64,000 bases of DNA from Firmicutes bacterium UBA4996. GTDB taxonomy: Bacteria > Bacillota > Limnochordia > Darwinibacteriales > Darwinibacteriaceae. Numbering within the stretch: the first letter of the stretch is position 1; every line of letters starts with the position of its first letter. Location of the stretch: positions 41,007 to 105,006 of the forward strand of contig DGYW01000058.1 in assembly GCA_002396805.1 (NCBI GenBank), given 5' to 3'. Positions 28,763 through 37,494 of this stretch are shown here, in pieces. The notes beneath the pieces were generated by a model that ran no database searches, was not told the DNA's origin, and saw only the letters and a list, made by a program, of their open reading frames with translations. The position numbers and the translations under genes were made by a program.

Positions 28763-28778
28763 CTAGTCTCCTCCTATT

Positions 28779-29450
28779 TCAGTTTACAATTGAACTCAGT
28801 TCTTTTAATAGTCCCTCGATAGAGGCGCCACTGGCCCTCTGAGCTAAGGTCTCGGCAGGTGTGAGCTTTTTTTGCCAATAAACTTGGTTAGCATTCACAT
28901 TATTGTCTAGAATGGCACCTTCAAAGGAAGCTCCTACAAAAGCCCCTTTACTTAGGGAGTAACTGTATATGGCGGCTTTCAGATTCAGATCTGTTCCCGC
29001 TTCTGCCGAACGACCAATAGGTCCTGCTGCGATAGAAAGATTGCCACCTAGCGTAATTTTTCCTTCCTGTAAGCTTTCCATTCCTCGCTCACTAGCCATA
29101 ACTAAGATGAGGGCAGTTGACTGAATCCCAATTTGAAATCCATAGGAGAGCCCTTTCATTGTTACAAAATAAGGGCCATACCAAGCCTTGCTAGTTTCAT
29201 CATACTGAAGAATTAATCCCTCACCATAGCGACCCCCTACACCAATTCCCGCTTTGATCACCGAGGGAAAAATGGCCACACCATGAGCCTTCTTTAGCAT
29301 GGCGTACAGTTGTTCAGAGTCAGGCTGTTCAGCGATTTCTCTGAACACCAATATTGCATCGCTCACAAGTTCATCAGGCAGTCTTGACGCAGAAACAGGT
29401 ATACTAAACAGACTAAGCAGTAGCAACACTACTAGTAGATGTTTCTTCAT
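28779..29450 (-). CDS. Secreted SYLF-domain (Ysc84/DUF500) lipid-binding protein
   Basis: 223 aa. A signal peptide (KKHLLVVLLLLSLFSIPVSA) ends at an AxA-like site near residue 21. The rest matches the SYLF domain: AKKAHGVAIFPSVIKAGIGV-like region, GVGGRYGEGLI, GFQIGIQSTALILVM and a C-terminal GASFEGAILDNN. SYLF proteins bind phosphoinositides or other lipids; the bacterial role is poorly known. Start ATG behind GAGGAGG. It lies 16 nt upstream of luxS in transcription order and may be co-transcribed with it. Confidence 0.88.
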   Translation of the reverse strand: MKKHLLVVLLLLSLFSIPVSASRLPDELVSDAILVFREIAEQPDSEQLYAMLKKAHGVAIFPSVIKAGIGVGGRYGEGLILQYDETSKAWYGPYFVTMKGLSYGFQIGIQSTALILVMASERGMESLQEGKITLGGNLSIAAGPIGRSAEAGTDLNLKAAIYSYSLSKGAFVGASFEGAILDNNVNANQVYWQKKLTPAETLAQRASGASIEGLLKELSSIVN

Positions 29451-29541
29451 TGTCCGTTCCTCCTCGTTTTATCCTAGGTCACATTTGTTTTAGGCCGACC
29501 CTTCCTTGAATATGAATGGAAAGGAAAGGGAGGGCGAAGGA

Positions 29542-30279
29542 ATGTCCCGTTGGTATATTATTATTCTACCAAAAAAACTCGGTTGGTCGTTCTTAATTTT
29601 ATGTTGCTGTTTGATTCTATTGGCGTGGAATCAAGCACAGCCTTTGGTGCTATTTACTTTAGGGTTAGCTAGTAGCGACATCATTTACGACATTATGCTC
29701 GATCCTGGTCATGGTGGTATTGATCCCGGTGCAATTGGCCAAGGTGATCTCTACGAGAAATACTATGTGCTTGACATTGTTCTTCAAATGGAGAAGATCC
29801 TGACAGCCAAAGGCCTAAAAGTTGGACTCACCAGGGATCACGATCGCGATGTTAGCCATCTGGTAGATGAAGGTACCCGTCATCGCCGGGATCTGTTGGG
29901 GCGGTTTAAGCTCATGAACCAGGCGAGGGTGGGTATTAGCATTCACGCTAATGCCACCAAGGATCCTAAAGAATCGGGTGCCATCGTTTTCTACCAAGAG
30001 GGTAATTATCTTGATCGGATCTACGCTCAAATAGTCTTAGAAGAGCTAGAACGGGTCCAGGTCTTGAACGAGCGGCGAGTCATTCCTAGGACCACTTTAC
30101 TCTTGCTAAAGGCCAAACCACCTGTCTTGTTGGTGGAGGTAGGATTCATGTCAAATCCTGCTGACTTGGCTAAGCTAGGGGATCCTCAGTTTCGAACAAG
30201 TGTGGCTCAGGCCCTTAGTGCTGGAATTCTAAACTTCATAAGTTGGCGTTCTGGGGAACAAAGTGAACCTAATCCTTAA
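29542..30279 (+). CDS. N-acetylmuramoyl-L-alanine amidase, CwlD-like
   Basis: 245 aa from ATG 29542 (GGAGGG upstream; an earlier in-frame ATG at 29506 precedes that site). A membrane segment lies at about residues 14-31. The amidase_3 zinc site consists of His57 (LDPGHGGIDPGA), Glu72, His135 (SIHANA), with catalytic Glu199 (LVEVGFMSNP). Size and single N-terminal anchor match CwlD, which makes muramic-delta-lactam in the spore cortex. The presence of sigK in the window makes this sporulation role likely but not proven. Its 3' end overlaps mtnN by 11 bp. Confidence 0.85.
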   Translation: MSRWYIIILPKKLGWSFLILCCCLILLAWNQAQPLVLFTLGLASSDIIYDIMLDPGHGGIDPGAIGQGDLYEKYYVLDIVLQMEKILTAKGLKVGLTRDHDRDVSHLVDEGTRHRRDLLGRFKLMNQARVGISIHANATKDPKESGAIVFYQEGNYLDRIYAQIVLEELERVQVLNERRVIPRTTLLLLKAKPPVLLVEVGFMSNPADLAKLGDPQFRTSVAQALSAGILNFISWRSGEQSEPNP

Positions 30280-30994
30280 GGAGGCTCACCAATTTCGAAA
30301 TTACTCCGTTCAAAGTTGGGATAATCTCTAAGAGATAGGCGTCGAAGTCATCTGGGGCAGTATTGTCTGCTTGGTCCGAAATAGCCCTCACGATCACATG
30401 GGGAACTTGATTAAGCCAAGCTACGTGTGCAATGGCCGCCCCCTCCATTTCTACGCAGGTAGCAGCAGGAAATGACTCTAGAATACGTTGTTTCTGGTCT
30501 AGTGAAGAGACAAACTGATCACCGGAAACAACAAGGCCCTGATGAACATTGGACGGCCCCACTTGGCTTTGGGCTGCAGTGGTGGCTAGGTTTACCAATC
30601 TGGAATCTCCCTTAAATATACTAGTTTCTAAACGAGGAATAGTACCCTGAGGGTAGCCAAAGTTATTTACATCAAAGTCATGTTGCATAGCACTGTGCCC
30701 AATGACAATTTGGCCTATTTTAACTTCGGGGCTAAGGCCGCCAGCTACACCGGAATTAATGACCGCTGTTAGGAAAAAATGATCAAGTAGATATTGGGTG
30801 GCAAGGGCAGCGTTAACTTTACCAATGCCACACCTGGCAATTACCACCGCTTCTCCATTGAGCTTCCCAGTAAAAATAGGAAGATCAGAGAAAGGGGTGC
30901 CATGCTCTTGCAACTCCGTTAATGCTTGTCTTAATGCCATTACTTCTTCTTCCATAGCCCCAATGATCCCTATTCGTTCCGTTCTCGTTTTCAT
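30269..30994 (-). CDS. mtnN: 5'-methylthioadenosine/S-adenosylhomocysteine nucleosidase
   Basis: 241 aa from the ATG at 30994, 6-7 nt after GAGGTG; an in-frame ATG three codons upstream is too near that site. It hydrolyses SAH and MTA, feeding S-ribosylhomocysteine to LuxS. Motifs: IGIIGAMEEEV at the start, INSGVAGGL, VSGDQFVSS, CVEMEGAAIAHVAW with the catalytic Glu, and RAISDQADNTAPDDF with the catalytic Asp. LuxS is encoded 1.5 kb away on the same strand. Confidence 0.96.
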   Translation of the reverse strand: MKTRTERIGIIGAMEEEVMALRQALTELQEHGTPFSDLPIFTGKLNGEAVVIARCGIGKVNAALATQYLLDHFFLTAVINSGVAGGLSPEVKIGQIVIGHSAMQHDFDVNNFGYPQGTIPRLETSIFKGDSRLVNLATTAAQSQVGPSNVHQGLVVSGDQFVSSLDQKQRILESFPAATCVEMEGAAIAHVAWLNQVPHVIVRAISDQADNTAPDDFDAYLLEIIPTLNGVISKLVSLLKD

Positions 30995-31073
30995 ATTAGT
31001 CACCTCTTTGTACAGTCTATCACAGGCAAAAGCTGGGTGTAAAGGCAGGTAAGAGCAGAGTGTTGTCGTATTC

Positions 31074-31089
31074 TATAATAACAATTGTT
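31074..31089 (+). promoter_or_regulatory. Candidate -10 box and palindrome upstream of pgi
   Basis: TATAAT at 31074-31079 with no convincing -35, immediately followed by the perfect palindrome AACAATTGTT (31080-31089). The arrangement would place an operator at the transcription start (inference). Confidence 0.3.
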
Positions 31090-31113
31090 TGGCAAAGGAG
31101 CTGTCTTTAGATC

Positions 31114-32463
31114 ATGAAACAATTGACGTTCGATTACAAATATGCATCACAGTTTGTAGATTCTAGAGAGTTAGAGGCGTTGGTACCGGTTGTCGAGTTA
31201 GCCCATGAGCAATTGCATTCGGGCAGTGGTTTGGGTAACGATTACCTCGGTTGGATTGACTTGCCCGTAAACTATGATCAAGTGGAGTTTGCCGCAGTGA
31301 AAGAGGCTGCTCAACGGATTCAGGCAAATTCAGAGATCTTGATTGTAATTGGCATAGGTGGCTCCTATCTCGGAGCCCGGGCGGCCATTGAAATGCTCTC
31401 CCATTCGTTTTACAATTTACTGCCTGCCCAAGAACGAAAGACTCCTCAGATCTTCTTTGTGGGTCATGCTATTAGTAGTACCTATTTACAGGATTTGCTG
31501 GAATTAGTTGGAGAGCGAGACTTTTCCGTAAACGTAATCTCCAAATCCGGAACCACAACAGAACCGGCCATTGCTTTTCGTGCCTTTAAAGCCTTACTGG
31601 AAGAAAAGTATGGTGTAGAAGGTGCTAAAGAGAGGATTTATGCTACCACTGATGCCAGTCGGGGAGCCCTCAAGGAGATGGCTGATGCCCAAGGATATAT
31701 GAGTTTTGTGATACCTGATGATGTGGGGGGGCGATATTCGGTTCTAACTCCTGTGGGACTACTGCCCATGGCAGTGGCGGGGATTGACATCGAAGCCATG
31801 ATGGATGGAGCCGCCGCTGCTCGAAAATGGTATGGATCACCTTCCCTTGATGCAAATCCAGCCTATCAATATGGGGCCTTGCGTAATATTCTCTACCGCA
31901 AGGGCAAGACTACTGAGATTTTGGTGAATTATGAACCATCTCTGCAGTATTTTAATGAATGGTGGAAGCAGCTCTTTGGGGAGAGTGAAGGTAAGGATCA
32001 AAAAGGAATCTTCCCAGCTAGTGTCAACTTTACCACGGATCTTCACTCTATGGGGCAGTTCATTCAAGATGGAACACGCAACATTTTCGCCACAACTCTG
32101 TGGGTTACTCAGATGCACAAGCAATACATGATTCCAGAGACTGCAGAAGATTTGGATGGTCTTAATTATTTGGCGGGACAAAGCCTAGATACTGTTAATT
32201 ACCAGGCATTCCAAGGCACAATTTTGGCCCATACCGATGGCGGAGTACCTAATTTGGTTGTGGAAATTCCTGCGCTGTCGCCTTTCTATTTTGGTTCTCT
32301 TGTCTATTTCTTTGAGAAGGCTTGTGCCGTGAGTGGCTATCTCTTAGGGGTTAACCCCTTTGATCAGCCTGGAGTGGAAGCTTATAAGAGCAATATGTTC
32401 GCCCTCTTAGGTAAGCCTGGGTTTGAGGAACAACAAAAGGAACTGCAGCAACGTTTAAAGTAA
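31114..32463 (+). CDS. pgi: Glucose-6-phosphate isomerase
   Basis: 449 aa, the short length typical of Gram-positive PGI. It interconverts glucose 6-phosphate and fructose 6-phosphate. Motifs: [45 protein letters not shown], and the C-terminal [10 protein letters not shown] with the catalytic lysine. The neighbouring manA gene 12 nt downstream handles mannose 6-phosphate, so both feed fructose 6-phosphate. zwf and gnd elsewhere in the window use its substrate. Confidence 0.97.
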   Translation: MKQLTFDYKYASQFVDSRELEALVPVVELAHEQLHSGSGLGNDYLGWIDLPVNYDQVEFAAVKEAAQRIQANSEILIVIGIGGSYLGARAAIEMLSHSFYNLLPAQERKTPQIFFVGHAISSTYLQDLLELVGERDFSVNVISKSGTTTEPAIAFRAFKALLEEKYGVEGAKERIYATTDASRGALKEMADAQGYMSFVIPDDVGGRYSVLTPVGLLPMAVAGIDIEAMMDGAAAARKWYGSPSLDANPAYQYGALRNILYRKGKTTEILVNYEPSLQYFNEWWKQLFGESEGKDQKGIFPASVNFTTDLHSMGQFIQDGTRNIFATTLWVTQMHKQYMIPETAEDLDGLNYLAGQSLDTVNYQAFQGTILAHTDGGVPNLVVEIPALSPFYFGSLVYFFEKACAVSGYLLGVNPFDQPGVEAYKSNMFALLGKPGFEEQQKELQQRLK

Positions 32464-32475
32464 GGGGGCAGAAGG

Positions 32476-33426
32476 GTGAAACCAAAATTATATCCACTGA
32501 CTTTTGAACCTATTTATAAGGACAAGATTTGGGGAGGTAGGATTCTGGAGGAATTGTTAGGCCGAGAGCTACCTCCAGGTGCGATTGGGGAGAGCTGGGA
32601 TGTGGCGGCCCATCCCCATGGCATGAGCGTGGTGGAGCGGGGTCCCTTAGCTGGACAAACATTAGAAGAATTAGTGAAGATCTACGGAGCAGAATTGCTC
32701 GGTTGCAAAGGAGTGAACGATCAGGAGGCCTTTCCTCTGCTCCTGAAGTTTATTGATGCCAAGCAAGATCTCTCAGTCCAGGTCCATCCCGCTGATGACT
32801 ATGTGCGCAACCTGGGGCAAGAGGCTTGGGGTAAAACTGAAATGTGGTACATCGTCCATAGCGAGCCTGGATCTTGGATCATCTGGGGACTACGTCCAGG
32901 GGTTACTAAAGAGGAATTTGCCACAGCGATTAAAAAGGGTGGCGAAGCGATTCTGGCGTGCTTGAACAAAGTCCAGGTTCAACCGGGAGAACTGTACCCT
33001 ATTTCCTCTGGCTTAGTTCATGCGTTGGGGGCAGGGGTAGTGGTAGCTGAAATCCAGCAAAATTCCGACACTACTTATCGAGTGTATGACTGGGAACGCC
33101 TAGATGATCAAGGAAAACCGCGAGATTTGCATGTGGAGCAAGCTTTGGATGTGATTGATTTTTCTCTACAGGCCTTAGATATGTCTTATCAATTTGGCCG
33201 TTGTGAAGAGCACTTCAAACTTAATGTTCTACACCAACCGAGTAAAGTGGTTTTAGAGCTCGGGGATGGTTTTCAAATTCTCACGGCCTTGCAAGGAGCC
33301 GCTCAGATTACCTATGATGGTCAGTTTCTCACTCTACTTAGTGGGCAATCTTGTCTCTTGCCTGCGAGTCTAGGCCGCTGTGAACTGAGTGCTCAAGGTG
33401 TGGTTTTACAAAGCACCTTACCTTAA
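32476..33426 (+). CDS. manA: Mannose-6-phosphate isomerase, class I
   Basis: 316 aa from GTG 32476 behind AAGGGGG. A type I cupin isomerase of the short Gram-positive form. Zinc ligands are in SVQVHPADDY (His104), KTEMWYI (Glu122) and SSGLVHALGAG (His182), with the catalytic-region Arg in NSDTTYRVYDW. It converts mannose 6-phosphate to fructose 6-phosphate. It lies 12 nt after pgi and 14 nt before the small membrane-protein genes. Confidence 0.95.
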   Translation: MKPKLYPLTFEPIYKDKIWGGRILEELLGRELPPGAIGESWDVAAHPHGMSVVERGPLAGQTLEELVKIYGAELLGCKGVNDQEAFPLLLKFIDAKQDLSVQVHPADDYVRNLGQEAWGKTEMWYIVHSEPGSWIIWGLRPGVTKEEFATAIKKGGEAILACLNKVQVQPGELYPISSGLVHALGAGVVVAEIQQNSDTTYRVYDWERLDDQGKPRDLHVEQALDVIDFSLQALDMSYQFGRCEEHFKLNVLHQPSKVVLELGDGFQILTALQGAAQITYDGQFLTLLSGQSCLLPASLGRCELSAQGVVLQSTLP

Positions 33427-33440
33427 AGCGAGGTGAAAGC

Positions 33441-33941
33441 ATGTGGCAGAATAATCTGCTAATCTTTGTACCTTTAATGGTCATCTGTCTTGAACTACTC
33501 TTGCCAAGTTTGGAAAACGCTGGTAGGAGGGTGATTGTTTCTTTAGTGGTTATTAGCTTTTGGACCGCTCTTAGATCTCACCAACAGGATTGGAGGAGAG
33601 TTACTCTAGCTTCTCTCACGAGTTTAGTTGGAGCGGTGATCACCTTTGTCTTAGCTACTCGGTTCCAATTAGGTCCGATGGTTGCCTCCGGTCTGGTTGG
33701 CGTAGTAGGCGGCCGGCTCTTGCCCGAAGACAGGCAACTTCAGCTTTACTTAGGTGCTTTTGTTGGTATGAGTTCGGCTGTGCGCTTTCCTCATTTCGCC
33801 CACCTAGTCTTGGCGGGCGCCCTAGGCGGATTGTTGTGGGAGTTGCTCGAAGCTAGTTGGAGTGGGGTAGGTGGACGTCTTGGGACCTTGGCTGCCAGTG
33901 CAGTACTAATCGTCTTGCTCTTGAGTGGAGGTGGTTGGTAA
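33441..33941 (+). CDS. Small membrane protein, paralogue of the next gene
   Basis: 166 aa, not recognised as a named family. Five or so hydrophobic segments can be seen, starting with NLLIFVPLMVICLELLLPSL and ending with LGTLAASAVLIVLLL. Near the C terminus is GVGGRLGTLAASAVL, which recurs almost unchanged (GIGGRLGTFAALSVL) in the following protein, so the two look like diverged duplicates. It starts 14 nt after manA, with a clear GAGGTG site. Function unknown; the partner relationship and the selenoprotein/zinc-transport neighbours are the only clues. Confidence 0.7.
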   Translation: MWQNNLLIFVPLMVICLELLLPSLENAGRRVIVSLVVISFWTALRSHQQDWRRVTLASLTSLVGAVITFVLATRFQLGPMVASGLVGVVGGRLLPEDRQLQLYLGAFVGMSSAVRFPHFAHLVLAGALGGLLWELLEASWSGVGGRLGTLAASAVLIVLLLSGGGW

Positions 33942-34342
33942 TCATAGCGGTTCTTGGAGTGGTGATGGGGATTTTAGTTGGATTGGTTGGATTTTGGCTG
34001 AGGCAGAACACTAAGCTGTCTATTGTAGAAATATCCGCCTGGTTGACTTTAGGAGCAGGTCTGATCCTACCCCGTTTGGGTTCTGATGGTTTCTTATTAG
34101 GATTAATTTGCACTAGTGTTTCTTATGTGGTAATGTCAAGTAGAGAGCGAATTTCTACCCGAAAAGAGATGGTCATTGTGAGCGCGACATGTGCTCTAGT
34201 GGTATACTATGGCCAGAATGTTTTGGTGGGGATAGGTGGTCGCCTAGGTACCTTTGCGGCCCTCTCGGTATTGTTCTTTAATTTGGCAAGAGATTACTTA
34301 AAACGGAGGTATGATCATGATTACGGTAACCACTACAGCTGA
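33935..34342 (+). CDS. Small membrane protein, paralogue of the previous gene
   Basis: About 135 aa. The start is uncertain: TTG 33935 lies just 3 nt after GGAGG within the end of the previous gene, and GTG codons near 33959 are alternatives. Four hydrophobic segments, VVMGILVGLVGFWL, LTLGAGLILPRLG, LGLICTSVSYVVM and a last one ending in the shared motif GIGGRLGTFAALSVL. The basic tail KRRYDHDYGNHYS overlaps the start of the selenoprotein gene by 26 bp, so it belongs to the same operon. Function unknown. Confidence 0.65.
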   Translation: MVIIAVLGVVMGILVGLVGFWLRQNTKLSIVEISAWLTLGAGLILPRLGSDGFLLGLICTSVSYVVMSSRERISTRKEMVIVSATCALVVYYGQNVLVGIGGRLGTFAALSVLFFNLARDYLKRRYDHDYGNHYS

Positions 34343-34610
34343 ACAGAAGCTGAAGGAAATGTTGGCAGAATCCGAAACAGACTCTATGGTTAGGCTGTTC
34401 GTCGGAGGCTTTGGTTGAGGAGGCCCCAGCTTTGGAATGTCTCTGGAAGAGACAGAAGAGTTAGGTGACACCGTCGTTGAGGTGGAGGGAATCCGCTTTG
34501 TTTTAGATCCTCAGGCTTTCAAGTACGCCGAAGGGGCCACAGTAGATTATCGACAATCAATTTTTGGTAAGGGGTTCACGGTAAAGACAAGTCTAGGAGG
34601 AAATTGCTAA
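34317..34610 (+). CDS. HesB/IscA-like selenoprotein with in-frame UGA (Sec34)
   Basis: 97 aa if TGA 34416-34418 is read as selenocysteine; as normal code it would break after 33 residues. ATG 34317 follows CGGAGG at 7 nt. The N-terminal part reads MITVTTTAEQKLKEML ... MVRLFVGGFG, then Sec, then GGPSFGMSLEETEELGDTVV, EGIRFVLDPQAFKYAEGATV, DYRQSIFGKGFTV and the ending LGGNC. This is the HesB/IscA fold, and a GUGGPxFG site is known from HesB-like selenoproteins. Conservation is unbroken across the TGA, which argues against a pseudogene. A SECIS-like hairpin follows. Likely role: binding of iron-sulfur or metal/redox chemistry (inference). It lies in the operon before the znuABC-type genes. Confidence 0.85.
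34438..34454 (+). promoter_or_regulatory. Bacterial SECIS-like hairpin
   Basis: TGTCTC (34438-34443) and GAGACA (34449-34454) form a perfect 6-bp stem closing the 5-nt loop TGGAA with G at loop positions 2-3. The stem starts 19 nt after the UGA codon, inside the 16-37 nt window known for bacterial SECIS elements that bind SelB. Confidence 0.75.
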
Positions 34611-34623
34611 GGAGACAGGTATT

Positions 34624-35532
34624 ATGAACAAACGTTTGTCCGGATTCGTGTTGATTAGTGGACTAGTGTTGTTCTACTTAGTGGGGGCGGTGGCTTGCGT
34701 TCAAGCCACCGAACTCAAGGTAGTGACCACTTTTTCTATATTAGAGGATTTTGTTCGTCAAGTAGGGGGAGAAAGGGTTGAAGTCAGATCGCTAATTCCT
34801 GTAGGTGCAGACCCCCATTCCTGGGAACCCACGCCCAAAGAGGCTCGCCTGGTTGCCCAAGCGGACCTTTTAGTCGCTAATGGGGGAGGTTTCGACCAAT
34901 GGTTGGTGGATTTACAGAAAAGCGCAGCGAGACCTGGTGTACCAATGGTTTACGCCTCCCAGGGGCTTCTGGTCTTAGAGCACGATCACGATAATGACCA
35001 TGAACATCATCATGGTGGGGATCCCCATTTCTGGTTAAGTGTGCCTAACGCCATCTATTATGTGGAGCGTATTACTGACGCGCTTGTGGCACTAGTCCCA
35101 GAGGATGGACCGTATTTTCTTGCCCGTTCGCAGGCTTATCTTGCGGAGTTAGCACAGCTCGACAAGGATATCTTATCACAGCTTCAGCAGATACCGCCTG
35201 AAAATCGCGTGATCGTCACGTATCATAATGCCTTCAGTTATTTGGCAGAACGTTATGGATTCAGTGTTATGGAATTTCTTGTAGAGAATCCTGAAGCGGA
35301 GCCTTCTCCTAGAGATTTAGGTCGCTTAGTTCAGGTCTTGAAGCAACAACCCAATCCGGTTATTTTTACTGAGCCCCAGCTGAATATTAGTAACCGTTAT
35401 GTGCAAACCCTGGCTGCTGAAATTCAAGGCAAGGTCTATGTGTTATATAGTGACAGCTTGAGTAGTACCATTACCACTTATGTAGAAATGATGGAACACA
35501 ACGCCCAAACCCTAGTGGAGGCTTTGCGATAA
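34624..35532 (+). CDS. Zinc/manganese ABC transporter substrate-binding protein (ZnuA-like)
   Basis: 302 aa with an N-terminal signal (residues 8-28, ending near GAVACVQATE; Cys25 could be a lipid anchor but the lipobox is weak). Cluster A-I metal-binding protein: His65 in GADPHSWEPT, a His-rich loop at 120-130 (EHDHDNDHEHHH), His135 in DPHFW, and a later TYHNAFSYLAERYG histidine. The His-rich loop favours zinc. It delivers metal to the ATPase/permease genes directly downstream, the first joined by a TAATG overlap. Confidence 0.92.
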   Translation: MNKRLSGFVLISGLVLFYLVGAVACVQATELKVVTTFSILEDFVRQVGGERVEVRSLIPVGADPHSWEPTPKEARLVAQADLLVANGGGFDQWLVDLQKSAARPGVPMVYASQGLLVLEHDHDNDHEHHHGGDPHFWLSVPNAIYYVERITDALVALVPEDGPYFLARSQAYLAELAQLDKDILSQLQQIPPENRVIVTYHNAFSYLAERYGFSVMEFLVENPEAEPSPRDLGRLVQVLKQQPNPVIFTEPQLNISNRYVQTLAAEIQGKVYVLYSDSLSSTITTYVEMMEHNAQTLVEALR

Positions 35533-36302
35533 TGGTAGATAAAGATGGTTTAGCCCTAGAAGTGTCTGGCCTTACGACGGGTTATCAAGGAAAGGTAGTA
35601 CTTCGAGACGTCACTTGGGAAGTGCCTAGGGGCACTCTAGCCGCGATCATTGGTCCCAATGGGGGCGGTAAATCTACATTTCTAAAAACTGTAGTTGGTT
35701 TGTTAAAGCCTATGGGGTTTGACAAATTAGAGCTTTTGGGACTACCGCCTAGGCGGGGGCGAAGAAAGGCCGCCTACTTGCCTCAGCAAGAAGAGGTCGA
35801 CTGGACGTTTCCGATTACAGTTTTAGACGTTGTTTTGCAGGGGCGTTTGGTCTCTCAGGGTATCTGGGGACGCTATTCTAGGGAAGACTATCGCCGTAGT
35901 CTTGACGCTCTTGATGCATTGAGTATGTCGAAGTATGGGCACACCCAAATAGGCTCTCTAAGCGGTGGCCAACGCCAACGGGTGTTTTTAGCTCGCGCCT
36001 TGGCACAAGAGGCTGACCTGATTCTGCTCGACGAACCTTCCACTGGATTAGATGCGCAAGCCCAACATGAGTTGGCTGAGATTTTTCAGAATTTGGGTGA
36101 CGCCGGAAAGACAATTGTCGCGGCCACCCACGACATTAATTGCCTCACAGAATGCTTTGATCATATTCTCGCCTTAGACGGACAAGTGTTAGCTCAAGGG
36201 ACACCTGAACAGGTCCTTACGGAAGCGAACATGATCCAGCTTTTTGCACGTCATTTTCCTAAGATTGGTGCTAGTGGGGAGGTTACGGTACATGACTCTT
36301 GA
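35532..36302 (+). CDS. Zinc/manganese ABC transporter ATP-binding protein (ZnuC-like)
   Basis: 256 aa. ABC ATPase with Walker A GPNGGGKST at 41-49, the signature SLSGGQRQR, and Walker B LILLDEPSTGLD followed by the H-loop ATHD. It powers metal uptake with the ZnuA-like and ZnuB-like neighbours. The start overlaps the stop of the binding protein gene (TAATG), and its end overlaps the permease gene by 11 bp, so the three are translationally coupled. Confidence 0.93.
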   Translation: MVDKDGLALEVSGLTTGYQGKVVLRDVTWEVPRGTLAAIIGPNGGGKSTFLKTVVGLLKPMGFDKLELLGLPPRRGRRKAAYLPQQEEVDWTFPITVLDVVLQGRLVSQGIWGRYSREDYRRSLDALDALSMSKYGHTQIGSLSGGQRQRVFLARALAQEADLILLDEPSTGLDAQAQHELAEIFQNLGDAGKTIVAATHDINCLTECFDHILALDGQVLAQGTPEQVLTEANMIQLFARHFPKIGASGEVTVHDS

Positions 36303-37125
36303 GATGTTTCTAGAACCTTTCCAGTATTCTTTTATGGTTCGGGCTTTTGTAGGGACAGGCCTTGTTGCAGTAATTACCGCGGCTGTTGGCACCTTTGTGG
36401 TTTTAAGAGGTCTAGCCTTCTTAGGTGATGCCATTGCTCATACCTCTTTTACTGGGATTGCTCTCGCCCTACTATTGGGGATTAGTGTATATTTTGGAGC
36501 CTTGTTTTTTGCGATTTTAACTGCCTTGGGGGTGGTTTTTCTCACACGGGTCTCTCCAGTTAAGGACGATACGGCCTTGGCCATCCTATTCACGGGGGTA
36601 TTTGCCCTGGGCATTGTGATTCTGTCTGTCTCTCCAGGATTTGCCGGTGATTTGAGCAGTCTTTTGTTAGGGTCTGTCATGGGGATCCAGACCGATGAGA
36701 TCTGGATCATGGCGACTGTTGCCCTGGCTTTGGCCTTGATTTTGCTTCTCTGTTTCGAACGTTTCGTGTTTGTTTCCTTCGATCCTATTGGAGCTGAAGC
36801 AGCTGGGTTCCCTGTGGCTTTCTTTCAAGGTCTTCTTTTGGTAATAATTGCAGTGGCTATCGTCATAGCCATCCAGGCAGTCGGCGTTGTGTTAGTTGTC
36901 TCGTTGTTGATCACTCCAGCGGCGACCGCTAGCCTTATAACTAAGCGGATTAAATCGCTGTTGGGATTATCTTCAGTCCTCGGCTTGTTTGCTTCTTTCA
37001 TTGGGCTTTACCTTTCTTACTTTTGGGGAGCACCACCAGGCGCCACAATAGTACTGGTAGCGACAGCAATTTTCGGGGTGGTCTTGGGAGTGCAAAAACT
37101 GATTGGCATATTTCGCCTAAGCTAG
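36292..37125 (+). CDS. Zinc/manganese ABC transporter permease (ZnuB-like)
   Basis: 277 aa from ATG 36292 (GGGGAGG upstream; an earlier in-frame ATG lies far inside the ATPase gene). ABC-3 family permease: FMVRAFVGTGLVAVITAAVG at the N terminus, LAFLGDAIAHTSFTGIALAL with the conserved G-D-AI-H pattern, and eight or so membrane segments. It forms the channel for the metal carried by the ZnuA-like protein. Confidence 0.92.
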   Translation: MTLEMFLEPFQYSFMVRAFVGTGLVAVITAAVGTFVVLRGLAFLGDAIAHTSFTGIALALLLGISVYFGALFFAILTALGVVFLTRVSPVKDDTALAILFTGVFALGIVILSVSPGFAGDLSSLLLGSVMGIQTDEIWIMATVALALALILLLCFERFVFVSFDPIGAEAAGFPVAFFQGLLLVIIAVAIVIAIQAVGVVLVVSLLITPAATASLITKRIKSLLGLSSVLGLFASFIGLYLSYFWGAPPGATIVLVATAIFGVVLGVQKLIGIFRLS

Positions 37126-37168
37126 TGAAATACTAGTGTCGATCTCGATTAAAAGGAGGAAGACACTG

Positions 37169-37411
37169 TTGGCCAATCGCGTGAATTGTAGTGTTAACAA
37201 CTGCCATTACTGGACTCAAGGCAATGCTTGTGCAGCTTCTAGCATCATGATTACTTCTGATCAAATGGGCTATGAAGAACCCGATTCTTTCGACGCACCC
37301 CAAGCATCTTTAGCACCTCCCTCACCAGTAGAATCCTGCATGGAGACTTGCTGTAAGACCTTTGTCGCGAAGGGTTCGCCCCATATTCAGGATGATGGAG
37401 TCTACAAGTAA
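37169..37411 (+). CDS. DUF1540 domain protein
   Basis: 80 aa from TTG 37169, 9 nt after AAGGAGG; a GTG at 37136 precedes that site. The DUF1540 pattern is visible: NCSVNNCHYWTQGNACAASS, then a short linker and METCCKTF, eight cysteines in all, which may bind metal. These small proteins are common in spore-forming clostridia and of unknown role. It follows the metal-transport operon by 43 nt and ends just before a terminator. Confidence 0.85.
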   Translation: MANRVNCSVNNCHYWTQGNACAASSIMITSDQMGYEEPDSFDAPQASLAPPSPVESCMETCCKTFVAKGSPHIQDDGVYK

Positions 37412-37417
37412 CTAGCG

Positions 37418-37444
37418 AAAGAGGCCGCTTCGGTCTCTTTTTCA
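37418..37444 (+). terminator. Rho-independent terminator after the DUF1540 gene
   Basis: AAAGAGGCCG and CGGTCTCTTT pair around a short CTT loop, with one G-U pair, and run into a T tract. Confidence 0.8.
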
Positions 37445-37445
37445 T

Positions 37446-37475
37446 TTGTCAGTTGGGCGCCTCTTGGGGTAGAAT
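37446..37475 (+). promoter_or_regulatory. SigA-type promoter of the RluA-family gene
   Basis: TTGTCA (37446-37451), an 18-nt spacer and TAGAAT (37470-37475), 19 nt before the start codon at 37495. Confidence 0.5.
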
Positions 37476-37494
37476 GTAAATCAGGAGGGGTTCC

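Noticed and set aside
34416..34418. TGA read as a nonsense mutation in a pseudogene
   Set aside because: Conserved HesB-type sequence continues without frameshift, a good ribosome-binding site is present, and a SECIS-like hairpin lies at the required distance, so Sec decoding fits better.
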